Source: an uncultured Prevotella sp. (GTDB lineage Bacteria > Bacteroidota > Bacteroidia > Bacteroidales > Bacteroidaceae). Taken from it: DNA of 49,455 nucleotides. Below the pieces are notes generated by a model that saw only the letters and a list, made by a program, of their open reading frames with translations, did not search any database and was not told where the DNA came from. Positions 33,401 to 42,582 of this stretch are shown one piece after another. Made by a program: the position numbers and the translations under genes. Every line of letters starts with the position of its first letter. The first letter of the stretch is position 1. The stretch covers positions 1 through 49,455 of the forward strand of contig CATXJC010000010.1 in the NCBI GenBank assembly GCA_958369755.1, given 5' to 3'.

Positions 33401-33604
33401 AAAGACTCTATAGATGCATTGAAAAAGCGTATGCCTTTTAAAATGACCATTGAACGTGATGTTGAAGATAAGGAAAAACTGTCAATTAGTGCTATTACGG
33501 ATAAGAATGGCAATGATATAATGGACGGCAACCTTGAGATTCATATCCAGAGCCTTGGTGTAAATGAACAATATTGGTTGGATTCTGGTGAATTCGATTT
33601 CTAA
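30476..33604 (+). CDS. SrfB-like protein with actin/Hsp70-type ATPase fold
   Basis: A 1042-residue soluble protein. The N terminus (HTLIANSGIQIF) resembles the start of virulence factor SrfB. An actin/Hsp70-like nucleotide fold is shown by phosphate-1 motif VVDIGNSKTTAL at about residue 298-309 and phosphate-2 motif SLDIGAGTTDLMIS at about 613-626. The adenosine region may include VVLLSGRPSSLP near 800. It should bind and hydrolyse ATP. The first possible start is 30476; 30524 (MVNEHTLIAN) is an alternative that better fits the SrfB start. First gene of the operon, 18 bases before the SrfC-like gene, its usual partner. Confidence 0.8.
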   Translation: MICLMKGTVGKKNSAIMVNEHTLIANSGIQIFTIPLCINTQEKFKMWYHEWYDTTNGEWVLEPVYELRTEDECVYYNKQKLYTGGYLADPTIEIDVNELKNDGITPLRIDDENCPGIRGDIFNITFTDRDCKLSAFENVWLPLPYFFKRTPKRFKFGPLNWARLKLIPKSESKGVKHYDAIIAFDTRAKYEVTDEYDECPVFPDKYRNDMDFALCSNEFYLMDYCTSGKKWSYIDEYLFHLVHPTVQRVSQVKGANVRRTAYIATYVFLMNYLVQKNLLPVIKLYKDVDVETKDVDMVVDIGNSKTTALLIEDNTNFNQVRKLELIDYTDLVVDNGDGLKVNKHANPFDMRLAFRKVDFGDFGIKDGKQFVYPSLVRLGKEANTLLHLATNSNDETESLSTYSSPKRYLWDWRPSKEEWQFLVLKGEKDNHILNLRGITNQLKSDGTIDLNGESGNTYHYSRRSLMTFSFLEMLVQARTQVNSEEYRSNKFGFGKPNMPRKIKRIIVTCPTAMSKIEREALVHCAKDAVVLLENSEYDNPSENKTPGKAVEVIPVARSFKDEEDCWYYDEATCSQLVYMYGEVGHKYKGCCNEFFNLYGKVEEGEEQPSITVGSLDIGAGTTDLMISKYTYIKGNVTTITPDPKFYDSFYFAGDDIVYALIKNAMLLDEDSAFRKELKDLSFAEYRQKIKNFFGKDYNGQTVADRVLRKNFNIQYSIPLMCYFLELLKRGCKDCNVRYVDVFADCPPNASVISEFKEKLGIDITRLAWRFKRDAICTIVRKEIEPLLKKVATIVYSYACDVVLLSGRPSSLPVIRDIFLKYYAVSPNRLITLNDYYVGDWYPFGENTGYIKDAKTIVAMGGVIGHYASEFSNLNKFIINLDLLKKKLKSTVNFIEASREGQPIEYFLTPDKNQGDLMVSSVPETLNVRQIGMDSYPCRALYSIDFNRHKMADKIRKRAILEGRECPTDAKVMALVKDSIDALKKRMPFKMTIERDVEDKEKLSISAITDKNGNDIMDGNLEIHIQSLGVNEQYWLDSGEFDF

Positions 33605-33622
33605 AAAAAGAAACAATAAGAT

Positions 33623-36430
33623 ATGTTACAAGATATTGAGCAACATATATATTTAGTTGAGAAGAGTATCGCTTGGGCAAAGGAGTACAATAAGGACTCC
33701 TTTCCTTACGATGTATTCAAGGACTATCGCAGACAATTGAAGCGAATACACAATGCTCTTAGCGACAACTGTTCTGCAGCTGCATATGGGGAGAGTCAGG
33801 TAGGTAAATCCTATCTGATGAGTAGTTTGTTGTCTTCTCCGGAAGCTCCATTTGTTATAACGAATGCAGAAAAGTCATTCAGTTTTATTGACGATATAAA
33901 TCCGAGTGGAGGTAATAACGCTAAAGTTGAGTCTACTGGTGTAATTACTAGATTTACATTACAAAAGGACAACAATCTCATGAAGGACTATGTAAAGATT
34001 CTTAATCTTTCGGTAGTTGATATCATTTTATTGTTGACAGACTCATACTATAATGATATTAAGATAAATCCAGATAATGTTCTGAAATATGATGATATTA
34101 ATAGGCAGCTTGAACAGATGGGGGGATTATGGAATGCCCATATCATTCAGCATGACAAGATAGAAGAAGATGATATTAAGGACATCTATGACTATATCCG
34201 TGATATTATCGGTAACGCAGCAACAGGTGTAATACAATCTAATTTTTGTAAGGTCGTTGCTCCGATAATTCAATACGTGGCATATGACAAGTGGGTGGAC
34301 ATATTTAGCTTGCTTTGGAACAAAAATGTTGAAATAAGTCACTTGTTCAGTGTTATCATCAATGAATATAAAAAACTGGACTTCAATACGGAGGTTTATG
34401 TACCATTCGATGCTGTGCTCAGAGAAAAAGGTACATTATTGAAGATTGACTGGCTTGATACTGTGTGTGGAGTAAAATCAGATACTGGTAACGATGTTAT
34501 CTATACTGACGTATATGATGCTCGGGGAAACATTATTGCTCATGACTTTAACAAAGGTAATTTGTCAGCTTTGATAGCAGAACTTACATTTGAGTTGCCG
34601 CAATCATTGGCTGGTGACCGTAAGTTCTTGGAGAAAATAGATCTTTTGGACTTCCCCGGAGCGCGTTCACGTGAAAAGTTTAAAGAGGCTGATATCCATA
34701 CCGTTTTGCCGAAAGTGTTGCGTAGAGGTAAGGTGGCGTACTTGTTTAATAAATATTCTCGTTCCTTAAAAATAAGCAGTGTTCTGTTCTGTCATCATAA
34801 TGACCAGAAAGCTGAAGCTACTATTGGAGATACCATCAATAATTGGATAGAAGACAATATAGGTGCAACACCTGAAGAACGTGCTAATATGTTGGTCAAT
34901 ACTAATGGTATTGCACCTTTATTCTTCATCGCAACGAAATTCAATATAGATCTTGAACGCACGAAGAGTGACAATTCTGGCAATAAAGATCGACTGGCGA
35001 TGCATTGGAATCGTTTTGATACCGTGTTTCCGGAAATAATTAAGCCAAATAGATGGCTTGATGAGTGGGTTACAAGTGGAAATATGGGTTCTGTAAAAGC
35101 TTTCCAAAATATCTATCCACTCCGTGACTTTTATTGGTCTGGTAAGAATGGTGTGTTTGATGGTTATAGCGATGGAGTCATAAAATCTGAAGAAAAATCA
35201 GTCCACAAGCATGAAGACTATCCTGAATATTTTGAAGATTTGAAGGAAAGCTTCCTGCAAAATGATTTTGTAAAGAAGCATTTTTCCAATCCAGAACAAA
35301 CATGGAGTGATGTTGCAACTGTTAACAATGATGGCTCAAAAGCAATCATCCGTAGCCTTGATACAATATCCGGCATTCTTGATGATGCTCGTAGACAGAA
35401 GTATCTTATGCAGCTTTTGAAAATAAAGCAAGAAATGTATAAGGCTTTGGCTGTATATTTTGAGCCAGAAGATAGTGAGGCAAAGAATGTAAAGGTCAAG
35501 CAAATTGCTAATGATATCAAACGCTCGTTAACATTCTCTGTAGGTTCAAAACCTGAAATATTTGGAAGGATTATTGATTCTCTGATGGTTCCTGTTGGTG
35601 ATTTGCGTGATATTGCGTACGACATCATCATTTGCCATTCAGATGAACCAAAGGACTTCTCTATGATAAATTTCATTCGTATACAAGCAGGTATTGATGT
35701 GGCAGACAGCAAGCAAGTCAATATTCAGAAGTTGTGTGAACTATATGGCGATATTAAACTTATTGAACAAGACTTGAAAAAGAAAGGTTGCTCTGTAGAG
35801 GAAGTCGTTTCGGCAGAAACAGAGACGCTGACTACAATCGCAGATGTAGTGACGAAGCATATTATTGATTACTGGAAAGAGTTCTTACAAAAGCAAGTTA
35901 ATCAATTGGAAGAAAATCTTCCTCATGCTGATGAAGTCGTATTCATGCTGACGGCATTACTCAAAAAACTTGGAGTAAAGAAGGTCATCTCAGAAAGAAT
36001 CGACAGATATTGTAAAGTCTTCAGTCTAAACGAGCAACCTAATGCCATTGCTGATTATGCTTCGTTGACTCTTAACAACTTTGTTAGCTCGGTAGGCAGA
36101 AGCTATATGGGTGATAATGATGTTGAGGCAATGCGTACAAAGGCAGAAAAGTGTCATGTGGTCGTAGATTTGAGTCCATCCGCATGGAATGTTGTGCGCA
36201 AGCCACAATCCCTGGTGACAACTCTTTCTGCTTTCGATGATGCTGCGAACATAGATAATGTTAGCATGGAAACTCTCATGAAACTTCCTCTTTGGGACAA
36301 CTTCCAACGTTGGGAGAATCTTGTAACCATTGGTTTGCTCTATGCTAGTGATATCTCTCATGTTGATCCTGTGGCAAATGCCAAAGTGAGAGCTCTTCTT
36401 GAAGAATGTAAAACTCTATATGAAGATTAA
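33623..36430 (+). CDS. SrfC-like large P-loop GTPase
   Basis: A 935-residue protein. Walker A GESQVGKSYL is at 56-65, followed by INPSGGNNAKVESTGVITRF (about 92-111), which matches the SrfC pattern of NPPGG then TG-VTRF. LLDFPGARSR at 341-350 is the switch/Walker B (D343). The long C-terminal part is helical. It is probably a dynamin-like or TRAFAC-type GTPase switch acting with the SrfB-like ATPase. It lies 18 bases after that gene. In Enterobacteria srfABC encodes a putative virulence factor or toxin set, and the Salmonella genes were named from the SsrB regulon. Confidence 0.8.
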   Translation: MLQDIEQHIYLVEKSIAWAKEYNKDSFPYDVFKDYRRQLKRIHNALSDNCSAAAYGESQVGKSYLMSSLLSSPEAPFVITNAEKSFSFIDDINPSGGNNAKVESTGVITRFTLQKDNNLMKDYVKILNLSVVDIILLLTDSYYNDIKINPDNVLKYDDINRQLEQMGGLWNAHIIQHDKIEEDDIKDIYDYIRDIIGNAATGVIQSNFCKVVAPIIQYVAYDKWVDIFSLLWNKNVEISHLFSVIINEYKKLDFNTEVYVPFDAVLREKGTLLKIDWLDTVCGVKSDTGNDVIYTDVYDARGNIIAHDFNKGNLSALIAELTFELPQSLAGDRKFLEKIDLLDFPGARSREKFKEADIHTVLPKVLRRGKVAYLFNKYSRSLKISSVLFCHHNDQKAEATIGDTINNWIEDNIGATPEERANMLVNTNGIAPLFFIATKFNIDLERTKSDNSGNKDRLAMHWNRFDTVFPEIIKPNRWLDEWVTSGNMGSVKAFQNIYPLRDFYWSGKNGVFDGYSDGVIKSEEKSVHKHEDYPEYFEDLKESFLQNDFVKKHFSNPEQTWSDVATVNNDGSKAIIRSLDTISGILDDARRQKYLMQLLKIKQEMYKALAVYFEPEDSEAKNVKVKQIANDIKRSLTFSVGSKPEIFGRIIDSLMVPVGDLRDIAYDIIICHSDEPKDFSMINFIRIQAGIDVADSKQVNIQKLCELYGDIKLIEQDLKKKGCSVEEVVSAETETLTTIADVVTKHIIDYWKEFLQKQVNQLEENLPHADEVVFMLTALLKKLGVKKVISERIDRYCKVFSLNEQPNAIADYASLTLNNFVSSVGRSYMGDNDVEAMRTKAEKCHVVVDLSPSAWNVVRKPQSLVTTLSAFDDAANIDNVSMETLMKLPLWDNFQRWENLVTIGLLYASDISHVDPVANAKVRALLEECKTLYED

Positions 36431-39149
36431 GTTAATGGCTGGATATACTTTCAAAGGAAAACAGAAGCTTTGTTATACGGAAGTTTCTGATTTTACAGAC
36501 TTTCAAGGGGTTGGTCATGATCCTTTGTATAAACGTTTTGACAGCGTAATGAGCGTTGTCAAGAAGGTTGTTGCGCCAGAATATCAGCATTTTCTTGCTA
36601 CCCCACAATATGTAGAGGAGGAAGACCAAATATGTTGGCATATTGACGAATGGAAAGAACATCCTCATAAAATTGCCGATCTTACGGGGGAAAAACGGGC
36701 GAAATACGAAAGTATTAAAGAAAAGACAATAAAGGCTTACCGTAAAGCTGCACAGAATTGCGATGGTGAGGACTTGATGATTATTGCTGGTGCAATTCGT
36801 TATCTTCATGATGATAGTATTTATTGTTGTGATGGAAAAGTTTTTGTTATAGCATGGGGAATGACTCCTGATACACATCAGCATAAAATCATTGGCTCTG
36901 TCATTCATGAGTTTGATATGGTGAGAAAGTATAAGATAACTTTTGATGCCAATATACATGGAGTGCTTGTTGATAAATTAGACAAGTCTATGACACGTCC
37001 TGAATGCTTCATTCTGTCTGAACGAGATTTACCTAAAGTGTCAGCCAATGAAGGCTGGCTATTTAAAGGTTGGATGCCATCGCCTATTGGCGTGACTGTA
37101 AATTCTGACTTGAATTTTGTTGCGACGTATGAAGAAATAGTCAAAACGATAGTTGACGAATCTCCTGCTGCTTCTATTGAAGAACCGATAGTTCCTGATG
37201 AGTGCGAGCAACCTCAAAAAGAGGAATCCAAGTTTTACGCTTGTAACTTTGTTGCTGGTGAACATGGTAAGACAGAAGGTGTAGCCTCTTTCTGCAAGCA
37301 AGAAGGTGAAAGAATATCTGACTTTGAAATTCCTAAGGTAACACCCAAGCAAGGATACGAGTTCAAGAGATGGATTCCATCTCCAAGCAATGTCTTAATG
37401 GATGGTGATAAAACATTTAAGGCTGAATATTCACGTATTCCATTGTGGCGTCGTTTTAGGACATGGTTGGCAGGTCTGTTTTTAGGAAGGGGATGCTTTA
37501 AATGGTTACTTTGGTTGTTACTGACATTGTTGGCAATAGGTCTGTTGCTTTTCTTGCTGAGATCATGTGAAGGATGTAGCGGACATCATGAGGAAAATGG
37601 TGTAGTTCCAATTGACAGTGTTACAACTTCCAACGGAAGGGTTATTGATGATAATGGACGGATTAGACCTATAACTGGCGATGACGGCAAATTGCCTGAC
37701 CAGGGAAGTGTTGTTGCCCCTGTAACAGGAGAAAATGGAGAAGAAGTCCCAATTATTCGTCAACCAGGTGTGCCAAATACGATAGCTAATCGTCTGTTCT
37801 TGTTCATGGAGGACGAAAAGGACAACATTGAATCTTTGGCACAAGACTTCAAGAGAGCCTATTCTGAAGAGAAATACTCCATTATAGGATATGACAAAGA
37901 GGTGAAGTTGTTGGTGGTTCAGATTCCTGAGAATGAGCGAGACCAAATTCGTCAAACGATAAACTCTAAAATACCGAATCATAAGTTCTTGGTTTTTGAC
38001 GAAGAGATATATGAGTTGAATGGTCATGTGAGTACCTCTACGGAAAAACAAGGCTGGCACTTGGACGCAATTCGTCTGAAACAAGGGTGGAGCATAACTA
38101 AAGGTTCGTCTGATGTAAGGGTTGCAGTTGTTGATGATGGAATTGAAGCCGGACATCCAATGTTTAAAGGGCGTATCGTGGATGCATATAATGTGTTTAC
38201 CCAAAATAACCGTCTTAGTTTAGGGCAAGGGCATGGTACACATACAGCGGGACTTGCGGCTGGTAGTGCAGACTATTATAATAAAGGAGCGTCCGGTGTT
38301 GCTCCGAATTGTAAACTGATGCCGGTTCAGGTTTTTGACAACAAACAATGTCCGTTGTCTGCTCTTATCGCAGGAACGATGTATGCGATTCATCATGGAG
38401 CGGATGTAGTAAACCTGTCTGTAGGTCCTTCTTTCAAGGGGCTAAATCAATTGCCTGTAGAGCAACAAAACGAAATAGCCAAGCGGCAATTTAAAAATCT
38501 AGAAAAGCTTTGGGCTAGAGTTTGTGCTTTGGCAGCCAAGAAAAACTGTATTCTTGTATTTGCTGCCGGCAATGATGACATTCTGTCTAGTATACCTCCT
38601 GAGAACAGAAATGCCTCATCTATAGTCGTGGCAGCTGTAGATAAGAACTTGTATCCAACAGACTTCACGAACTATGGTCCGTGTTCAGATATATCGGCAC
38701 CAGGTAAGGGTATTTACAGTTCGTATCCGCATGGCGATTTCAAGTCCTTTGACGGAACTAGTATGGCTGCTCCGATAGTATCGGGTACCATTGCTCTCAT
38801 GAAGTCAATTAAGAAAGACTTAACTGTGGAGCAAGCAAGGAATGTCCTTTACAAAACAGGCTCAGATGTTTATGGCTTCATGCCGCCGATGGTATTGGTT
38901 GACAAAGTTCTTGAAGGTGTCAAACGGGGAGATTTTAGTACTCCTACAGAACGGACAATGAAGACTGTACCAGATGGAGCTGGAGATAAATCTGCAGCGA
39001 ATCGAGCTTCTCCAATTTCTAAAGCCCCAGTGGAAAATATTGCTTCTCCACCACGGCAGAAAGAAGATGAGACAGATTACGATGCTATTCGTAGAAAAAT
39101 AGCTGAGTATAAAAGAAAAATAAGTGAATTGGAAAAATTATTACCGTAA
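36420..39149 (+). CDS. Membrane-anchored subtilisin-like (S8) serine protease
   Basis: From the ATG at 36420 the protein is 909 residues. Residues 1-200 form an unrecognised N domain; two repeats resembling bacterial InlB-type beta domains follow (about 205-345, GWLFKGWMPSP and GYEFKRWIPSP). A single helix (WLLWLLLTLLAIGLLLFLL, about 361-379) is preceded by Arg/Lys residues, so the C-terminal part should be periplasmic. Catalytic triad: D572 (VAVVDDGIE), H605 (GHGTHTAG) and S781 (GTSMAAP). A coiled-coil tail ends it. The start overlaps the SrfC-like gene by 11 bases; ATG 36435 would not. Confidence 0.85.
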   Translation: MKIKLMAGYTFKGKQKLCYTEVSDFTDFQGVGHDPLYKRFDSVMSVVKKVVAPEYQHFLATPQYVEEEDQICWHIDEWKEHPHKIADLTGEKRAKYESIKEKTIKAYRKAAQNCDGEDLMIIAGAIRYLHDDSIYCCDGKVFVIAWGMTPDTHQHKIIGSVIHEFDMVRKYKITFDANIHGVLVDKLDKSMTRPECFILSERDLPKVSANEGWLFKGWMPSPIGVTVNSDLNFVATYEEIVKTIVDESPAASIEEPIVPDECEQPQKEESKFYACNFVAGEHGKTEGVASFCKQEGERISDFEIPKVTPKQGYEFKRWIPSPSNVLMDGDKTFKAEYSRIPLWRRFRTWLAGLFLGRGCFKWLLWLLLTLLAIGLLLFLLRSCEGCSGHHEENGVVPIDSVTTSNGRVIDDNGRIRPITGDDGKLPDQGSVVAPVTGENGEEVPIIRQPGVPNTIANRLFLFMEDEKDNIESLAQDFKRAYSEEKYSIIGYDKEVKLLVVQIPENERDQIRQTINSKIPNHKFLVFDEEIYELNGHVSTSTEKQGWHLDAIRLKQGWSITKGSSDVRVAVVDDGIEAGHPMFKGRIVDAYNVFTQNNRLSLGQGHGTHTAGLAAGSADYYNKGASGVAPNCKLMPVQVFDNKQCPLSALIAGTMYAIHHGADVVNLSVGPSFKGLNQLPVEQQNEIAKRQFKNLEKLWARVCALAAKKNCILVFAAGNDDILSSIPPENRNASSIVVAAVDKNLYPTDFTNYGPCSDISAPGKGIYSSYPHGDFKSFDGTSMAAPIVSGTIALMKSIKKDLTVEQARNVLYKTGSDVYGFMPPMVLVDKVLEGVKRGDFSTPTERTMKTVPDGAGDKSAANRASPISKAPVENIASPPRQKEDETDYDAIRRKIAEYKRKISELEKLLP

Positions 39150-39161
39150 AAAGTAAACAAT

Positions 39162-40208
39162 ATGGATGAACAGTTAAAATTTTCATGGGGGCATATTATA
39201 GCATTTCTTGCTCTCATATTTATAAGTTATATAACTTTCGTAGGAGTGGTTTATCGGACTGATGGTGACTTTACGAAAGCAGCTGTAACAATGGCAGTAG
39301 TAGACATCGTCTTGGTAGTAGTGTTTATCGGTTCCCAAATGGCTAAGGCAACGGCGCACAAAATTTCTAAAAAAATTTGGTTGGAGCGAATTGGTATTTG
39401 TACTTCTCCTATCATATTTTTAGTATGTATGTTGCCGTATTTCCATTTTTGGACAGTCCATAGTCATAATGATGAGATTGTAATTAACTTTACAAATGCC
39501 ATTAAGGCTTCAAACCAGATGTTTGTAGATTATGATGATTATGCAAATAAGCGTATCAGCAATTATCAAAATATGCTTGAAAGGGTAATCTCTAATAGAA
39601 GTATTCATCCTGAACAATTTATTGCTTGTGGCTTTAGTGAAGGAAAAGAACAAATTCAAAAAGAGAATATGGTGAAGACATTGCGTTTACAACTTTTGTC
39701 AAATAACTATGATTCTTTGAAGGTTTCTGCAAATAGCTGGATAGAGTCTTCGAGTGAAGGTGCTAGTACTTGGAATGTCTTTTTGCTTGGTAATACAAAA
39801 GAAATAAAATCTGCTATAAAGGATTGGAATCACCAATTATGTGAGTTCTCTGAAAAGAAATTGTCTAATGAGGAGTTTCTTGGCAACGAAACTGTAACTT
39901 TTGGCGAGTCTAGTCGAAGTCTTGTAAAAGTAGAGAAGGGATTGGATGATTTGACGGACTTATTTACTCAAAAGTCATTTCCTAACCTGATGGCAATAGT
40001 AACAGCTGTTCTTTTGTATCTAGCGATGCTTTTTCCATATATTCTGCAAGATCGTCATACCAAGAGTACTTATAGGTTTTGGGGGATGGAGAAAGGGTAT
40101 AGTAATAAAAATAGTGGCATTGATATCAGCATGTCTCAAGGTGAGCACTCGGTTACAACGAAACCGAAAGAGAATAAAGTTGATGATTATGAATCGTTTA
40201 CTCTTTAA
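39162..40208 (+). CDS. Four-helix membrane protein with large outside loop
   Basis: A 348-residue protein of unknown family. Predicted helices lie at about 10-30, 41-60, 77-97 and 275-295. The basic loop after helix 2 (KATAHKISKK) should be inside, placing the 175-residue helical loop between helices 3 and 4 outside and a 50-residue tail inside. It is 12 bases after the protease gene. It may be the receptor or channel part of the system; nothing in the sequence identifies it further. Confidence 0.7.
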   Translation: MDEQLKFSWGHIIAFLALIFISYITFVGVVYRTDGDFTKAAVTMAVVDIVLVVVFIGSQMAKATAHKISKKIWLERIGICTSPIIFLVCMLPYFHFWTVHSHNDEIVINFTNAIKASNQMFVDYDDYANKRISNYQNMLERVISNRSIHPEQFIACGFSEGKEQIQKENMVKTLRLQLLSNNYDSLKVSANSWIESSSEGASTWNVFLLGNTKEIKSAIKDWNHQLCEFSEKKLSNEEFLGNETVTFGESSRSLVKVEKGLDDLTDLFTQKSFPNLMAIVTAVLLYLAMLFPYILQDRHTKSTYRFWGMEKGYSNKNSGIDISMSQGEHSVTTKPKENKVDDYESFTL

Positions 40209-40219
40209 AATATAATCTT

Positions 40220-40945
40220 ATGAGTAGGAAAAATGATATTTTGACAAATCTTAGAGAATATAGTTCAGACCAAATTGCTGAGGCTATAAATGATGGAGTG
40301 GTTACCATGTATGAACTAAGTAAAAGTGGTAACCTCACTCCTTTGATGCGCAAGCGTATCGAGGAGAAGTTGGCTACTGGTTCTTCTGCTACGTCGAATG
40401 AAGAAACCAAACGGTCACAAGATGATAGGCAATTGTCTGATGTTGAAGCTTCTGTAAACAAAGTAGGAGCACTCTCTAATGAAGAAACTGAACATGAAAA
40501 AATAACTGTTCCTGAAATTGTTATTCCTGAGGCCGTTATTGCACCAATGGATCAAACGGTGGAATGTGCAACTAATATTGAAGGGCAAGAACAACCTGTC
40601 TACAATGAACAACCTTCAAATAAAGGCATGTTTAAACGGCCATTCTCTTTTCATGGTCGCATTAGAAGATTGGAATATGGACTTTCTATCCTTCTATTCT
40701 ATCTTTATGCTATAGTGGCTGGATTTGTTTTAGGGCTGATAACAAATGGAAATTTTAGTGAAGGTGCTATTTATGTTTGTTTGATACCTGGTTATTGGTT
40801 TTTATGGGCGCAAGGTGCAAAACGATGCCATGACAGAAATAATACTGGTTGGTATCAAATAATCCCTTTCTATGCATTCTGGATGCTATTTGCAGATGGA
40901 GATGAAGGAGAGAATGATTACGGAGATAATCCAAAATGTAAGTAA
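40220..40945 (+). CDS. DUF805 membrane protein with N-terminal adaptor-like domain
   Basis: A 241-residue protein. Residues about 1-50 (REYSSDQIAEAINDGVVTMY) closely resemble the start of the next protein. An acidic linker leads to a DUF805 domain from about residue 135: FSFHGRIRRLEYGL, hydrophobic helices and AKRCHDRNNTGWYQIIPF, ending ENDYGDNP, all hallmarks of DUF805. DUF805 proteins are small inner-membrane proteins of unknown role. The shared N domain suggests it binds the same partner as the GTPase next to it. The start is 11 bases after the previous stop. Confidence 0.88.
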   Translation: MSRKNDILTNLREYSSDQIAEAINDGVVTMYELSKSGNLTPLMRKRIEEKLATGSSATSNEETKRSQDDRQLSDVEASVNKVGALSNEETEHEKITVPEIVIPEAVIAPMDQTVECATNIEGQEQPVYNEQPSNKGMFKRPFSFHGRIRRLEYGLSILLFYLYAIVAGFVLGLITNGNFSEGAIYVCLIPGYWFLWAQGAKRCHDRNNTGWYQIIPFYAFWMLFADGDEGENDYGDNPKCK

Positions 40946-40965
40946 TAATATAAAATGATATAAAA

Positions 40966-42582
40966 ATGCCGAATAAACAAGCTATAATTGAAAATGTAGA
41001 TATGTATTCTGCTGATGAATTGGTGAAATATATCAAGGCAGGTATTGTGACATTTGAGGAACTATGTGATGAGACCGAGGGATATTTTTCAGCTTCTGTT
41101 CGTAAACAAGTTGAGAAGAAACTTGCAGGATCAGAAGAAGATGAATGGCAAATAGCCAAGTCTTCTAACTCAACGGAAGTTTTGGAACACTTTCTTGCTA
41201 CCTATCCTTTAAGTGTTCATCGAATGGAGGCTCAACAGTTGTTGGAAAGTTTGGAGCGTAAAGTATCTCGAAACGAAGCTGAATCTAATTGGGAAACTAT
41301 TGATAAAAATAGTTGTGATGAGTTGAGACAGTTTTGTGAAAGATATCCTAACGATGTACATTGTAAGGAGGCTAAGCGTAAGATAAATCAACTTATACGT
41401 GAGCAATATATTTGTATTGATATAGTATCTTTAAAGGAACGAATTAAAGAGATAGAAACAAGTAAAGAAATCAACAAGAATAAGTTGATTTACGAAAAAG
41501 TTGTGGGATATTTGGATAGAGGCAAAATTTCTCATGTTGATTTTCTAAAGTTGATTGAGGCTGATCATAACATTTTTGGGGCTGAAACATTAAATCGTTT
41601 CATAGATGAAGGTGTTTTGGCTTTTGATGAACTGGGTAATCTTGGTATAGATAACCGTTTTATTCAGAGTCTTGCAAAAAATAAGCATCCACAAGATTTT
41701 GCCCTTCCTAATAGAAAACTTGAGAAGATAAATAAGCTTTCTACAGAAGTCTACTTTTGGGGGATACCTTCTTCAGGAAAAAGTTGCGCTTTAGGTGCAA
41801 TACTTAGCGTAGCGAATAATGGTCATGTGGCTAAAACAATGATGAAAGATAATGATTGCCTTGGCTATGGTTACATGAATCGTTTGAGCTCTTTATTTAC
41901 AGTGGGAGATGTAAGTCTTGTGCCTGGTAAAACTCCTACGACTGCAACTTATGAGATGGGGTTCGATCTGGAGGATGAAGAAGGAAAAGTACATCCTTTG
42001 ACTTGTATGGACTTAGCTGGTGAGTTAATGAGATGTATGTATCGTTCTGATGCAGGAGAAAATTTGTCTAATGAGGAACTTGAAACATTAGACATTTTGA
42101 CCAATGCTCTTATTGATCCTAAAACAAGAACACAGAATAAGAAAATCCATTTCTTTGTTATGGAGTATGGGGCAGAGGATAGAGAATATGATGGATTAAG
42201 ACAAGATGTTTATCTTAATGGTGCTTTGCAATACATTAAGAGAACTGGTATATTTAAGGATGATACTGTTGCAATCTATATCCTTATAACGAAAGTAGAT
42301 AAAGCTCATGCTCGTTCTGGACAACTAGGTTCAATTCTGAGAAATTACATATCTGAGAATTATGGTGGCTTTTATAATGGTTTGGTGAAAATTTGTAAGG
42401 ATTATGAAATAAACAATGGTATTGTTGAGATAATACCTTTCTCTCTGGGGCAAGTTTGTTTTCAAGACTATTGCCTCTTTGATGAAAGACCGGCAGCTAA
42501 CATTGTGAGAAAGTTGTTGGAACGTACTAAAGGTTTTAAGAATGATCGTATTCATCGTGGACTAAATTTCTTTAAAAAATGA
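40966..42582 (+). CDS. GTPase with adaptor-like and W/YP helical repeats
   Basis: A 538-residue protein. Residues 1-50 share the adaptor-like domain of the DUF805 protein; a second, weaker copy lies around 205-238 (AETLNRFIDEGVLAFDEL). Two repeats with W-x-x-I ... YP-x-x-x-H-x-x-EA occur at about 62-140. The C-terminal half is a P-loop GTPase: GIPSSGKS (266-273), D349-L-A-G (switch) and TKVDK (442-446, G4 specificity). It could be a double-GTPase-like or TRAFAC member as in NTP-dependent conflict systems; that is inference. It overlaps the next gene by 4 bases. Confidence 0.8.
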   Translation: MPNKQAIIENVDMYSADELVKYIKAGIVTFEELCDETEGYFSASVRKQVEKKLAGSEEDEWQIAKSSNSTEVLEHFLATYPLSVHRMEAQQLLESLERKVSRNEAESNWETIDKNSCDELRQFCERYPNDVHCKEAKRKINQLIREQYICIDIVSLKERIKEIETSKEINKNKLIYEKVVGYLDRGKISHVDFLKLIEADHNIFGAETLNRFIDEGVLAFDELGNLGIDNRFIQSLAKNKHPQDFALPNRKLEKINKLSTEVYFWGIPSSGKSCALGAILSVANNGHVAKTMMKDNDCLGYGYMNRLSSLFTVGDVSLVPGKTPTTATYEMGFDLEDEEGKVHPLTCMDLAGELMRCMYRSDAGENLSNEELETLDILTNALIDPKTRTQNKKIHFFVMEYGAEDREYDGLRQDVYLNGALQYIKRTGIFKDDTVAIYILITKVDKAHARSGQLGSILRNYISENYGGFYNGLVKICKDYEINNGIVEIIPFSLGQVCFQDYCLFDERPAANIVRKLLERTKGFKNDRIHRGLNFFKK

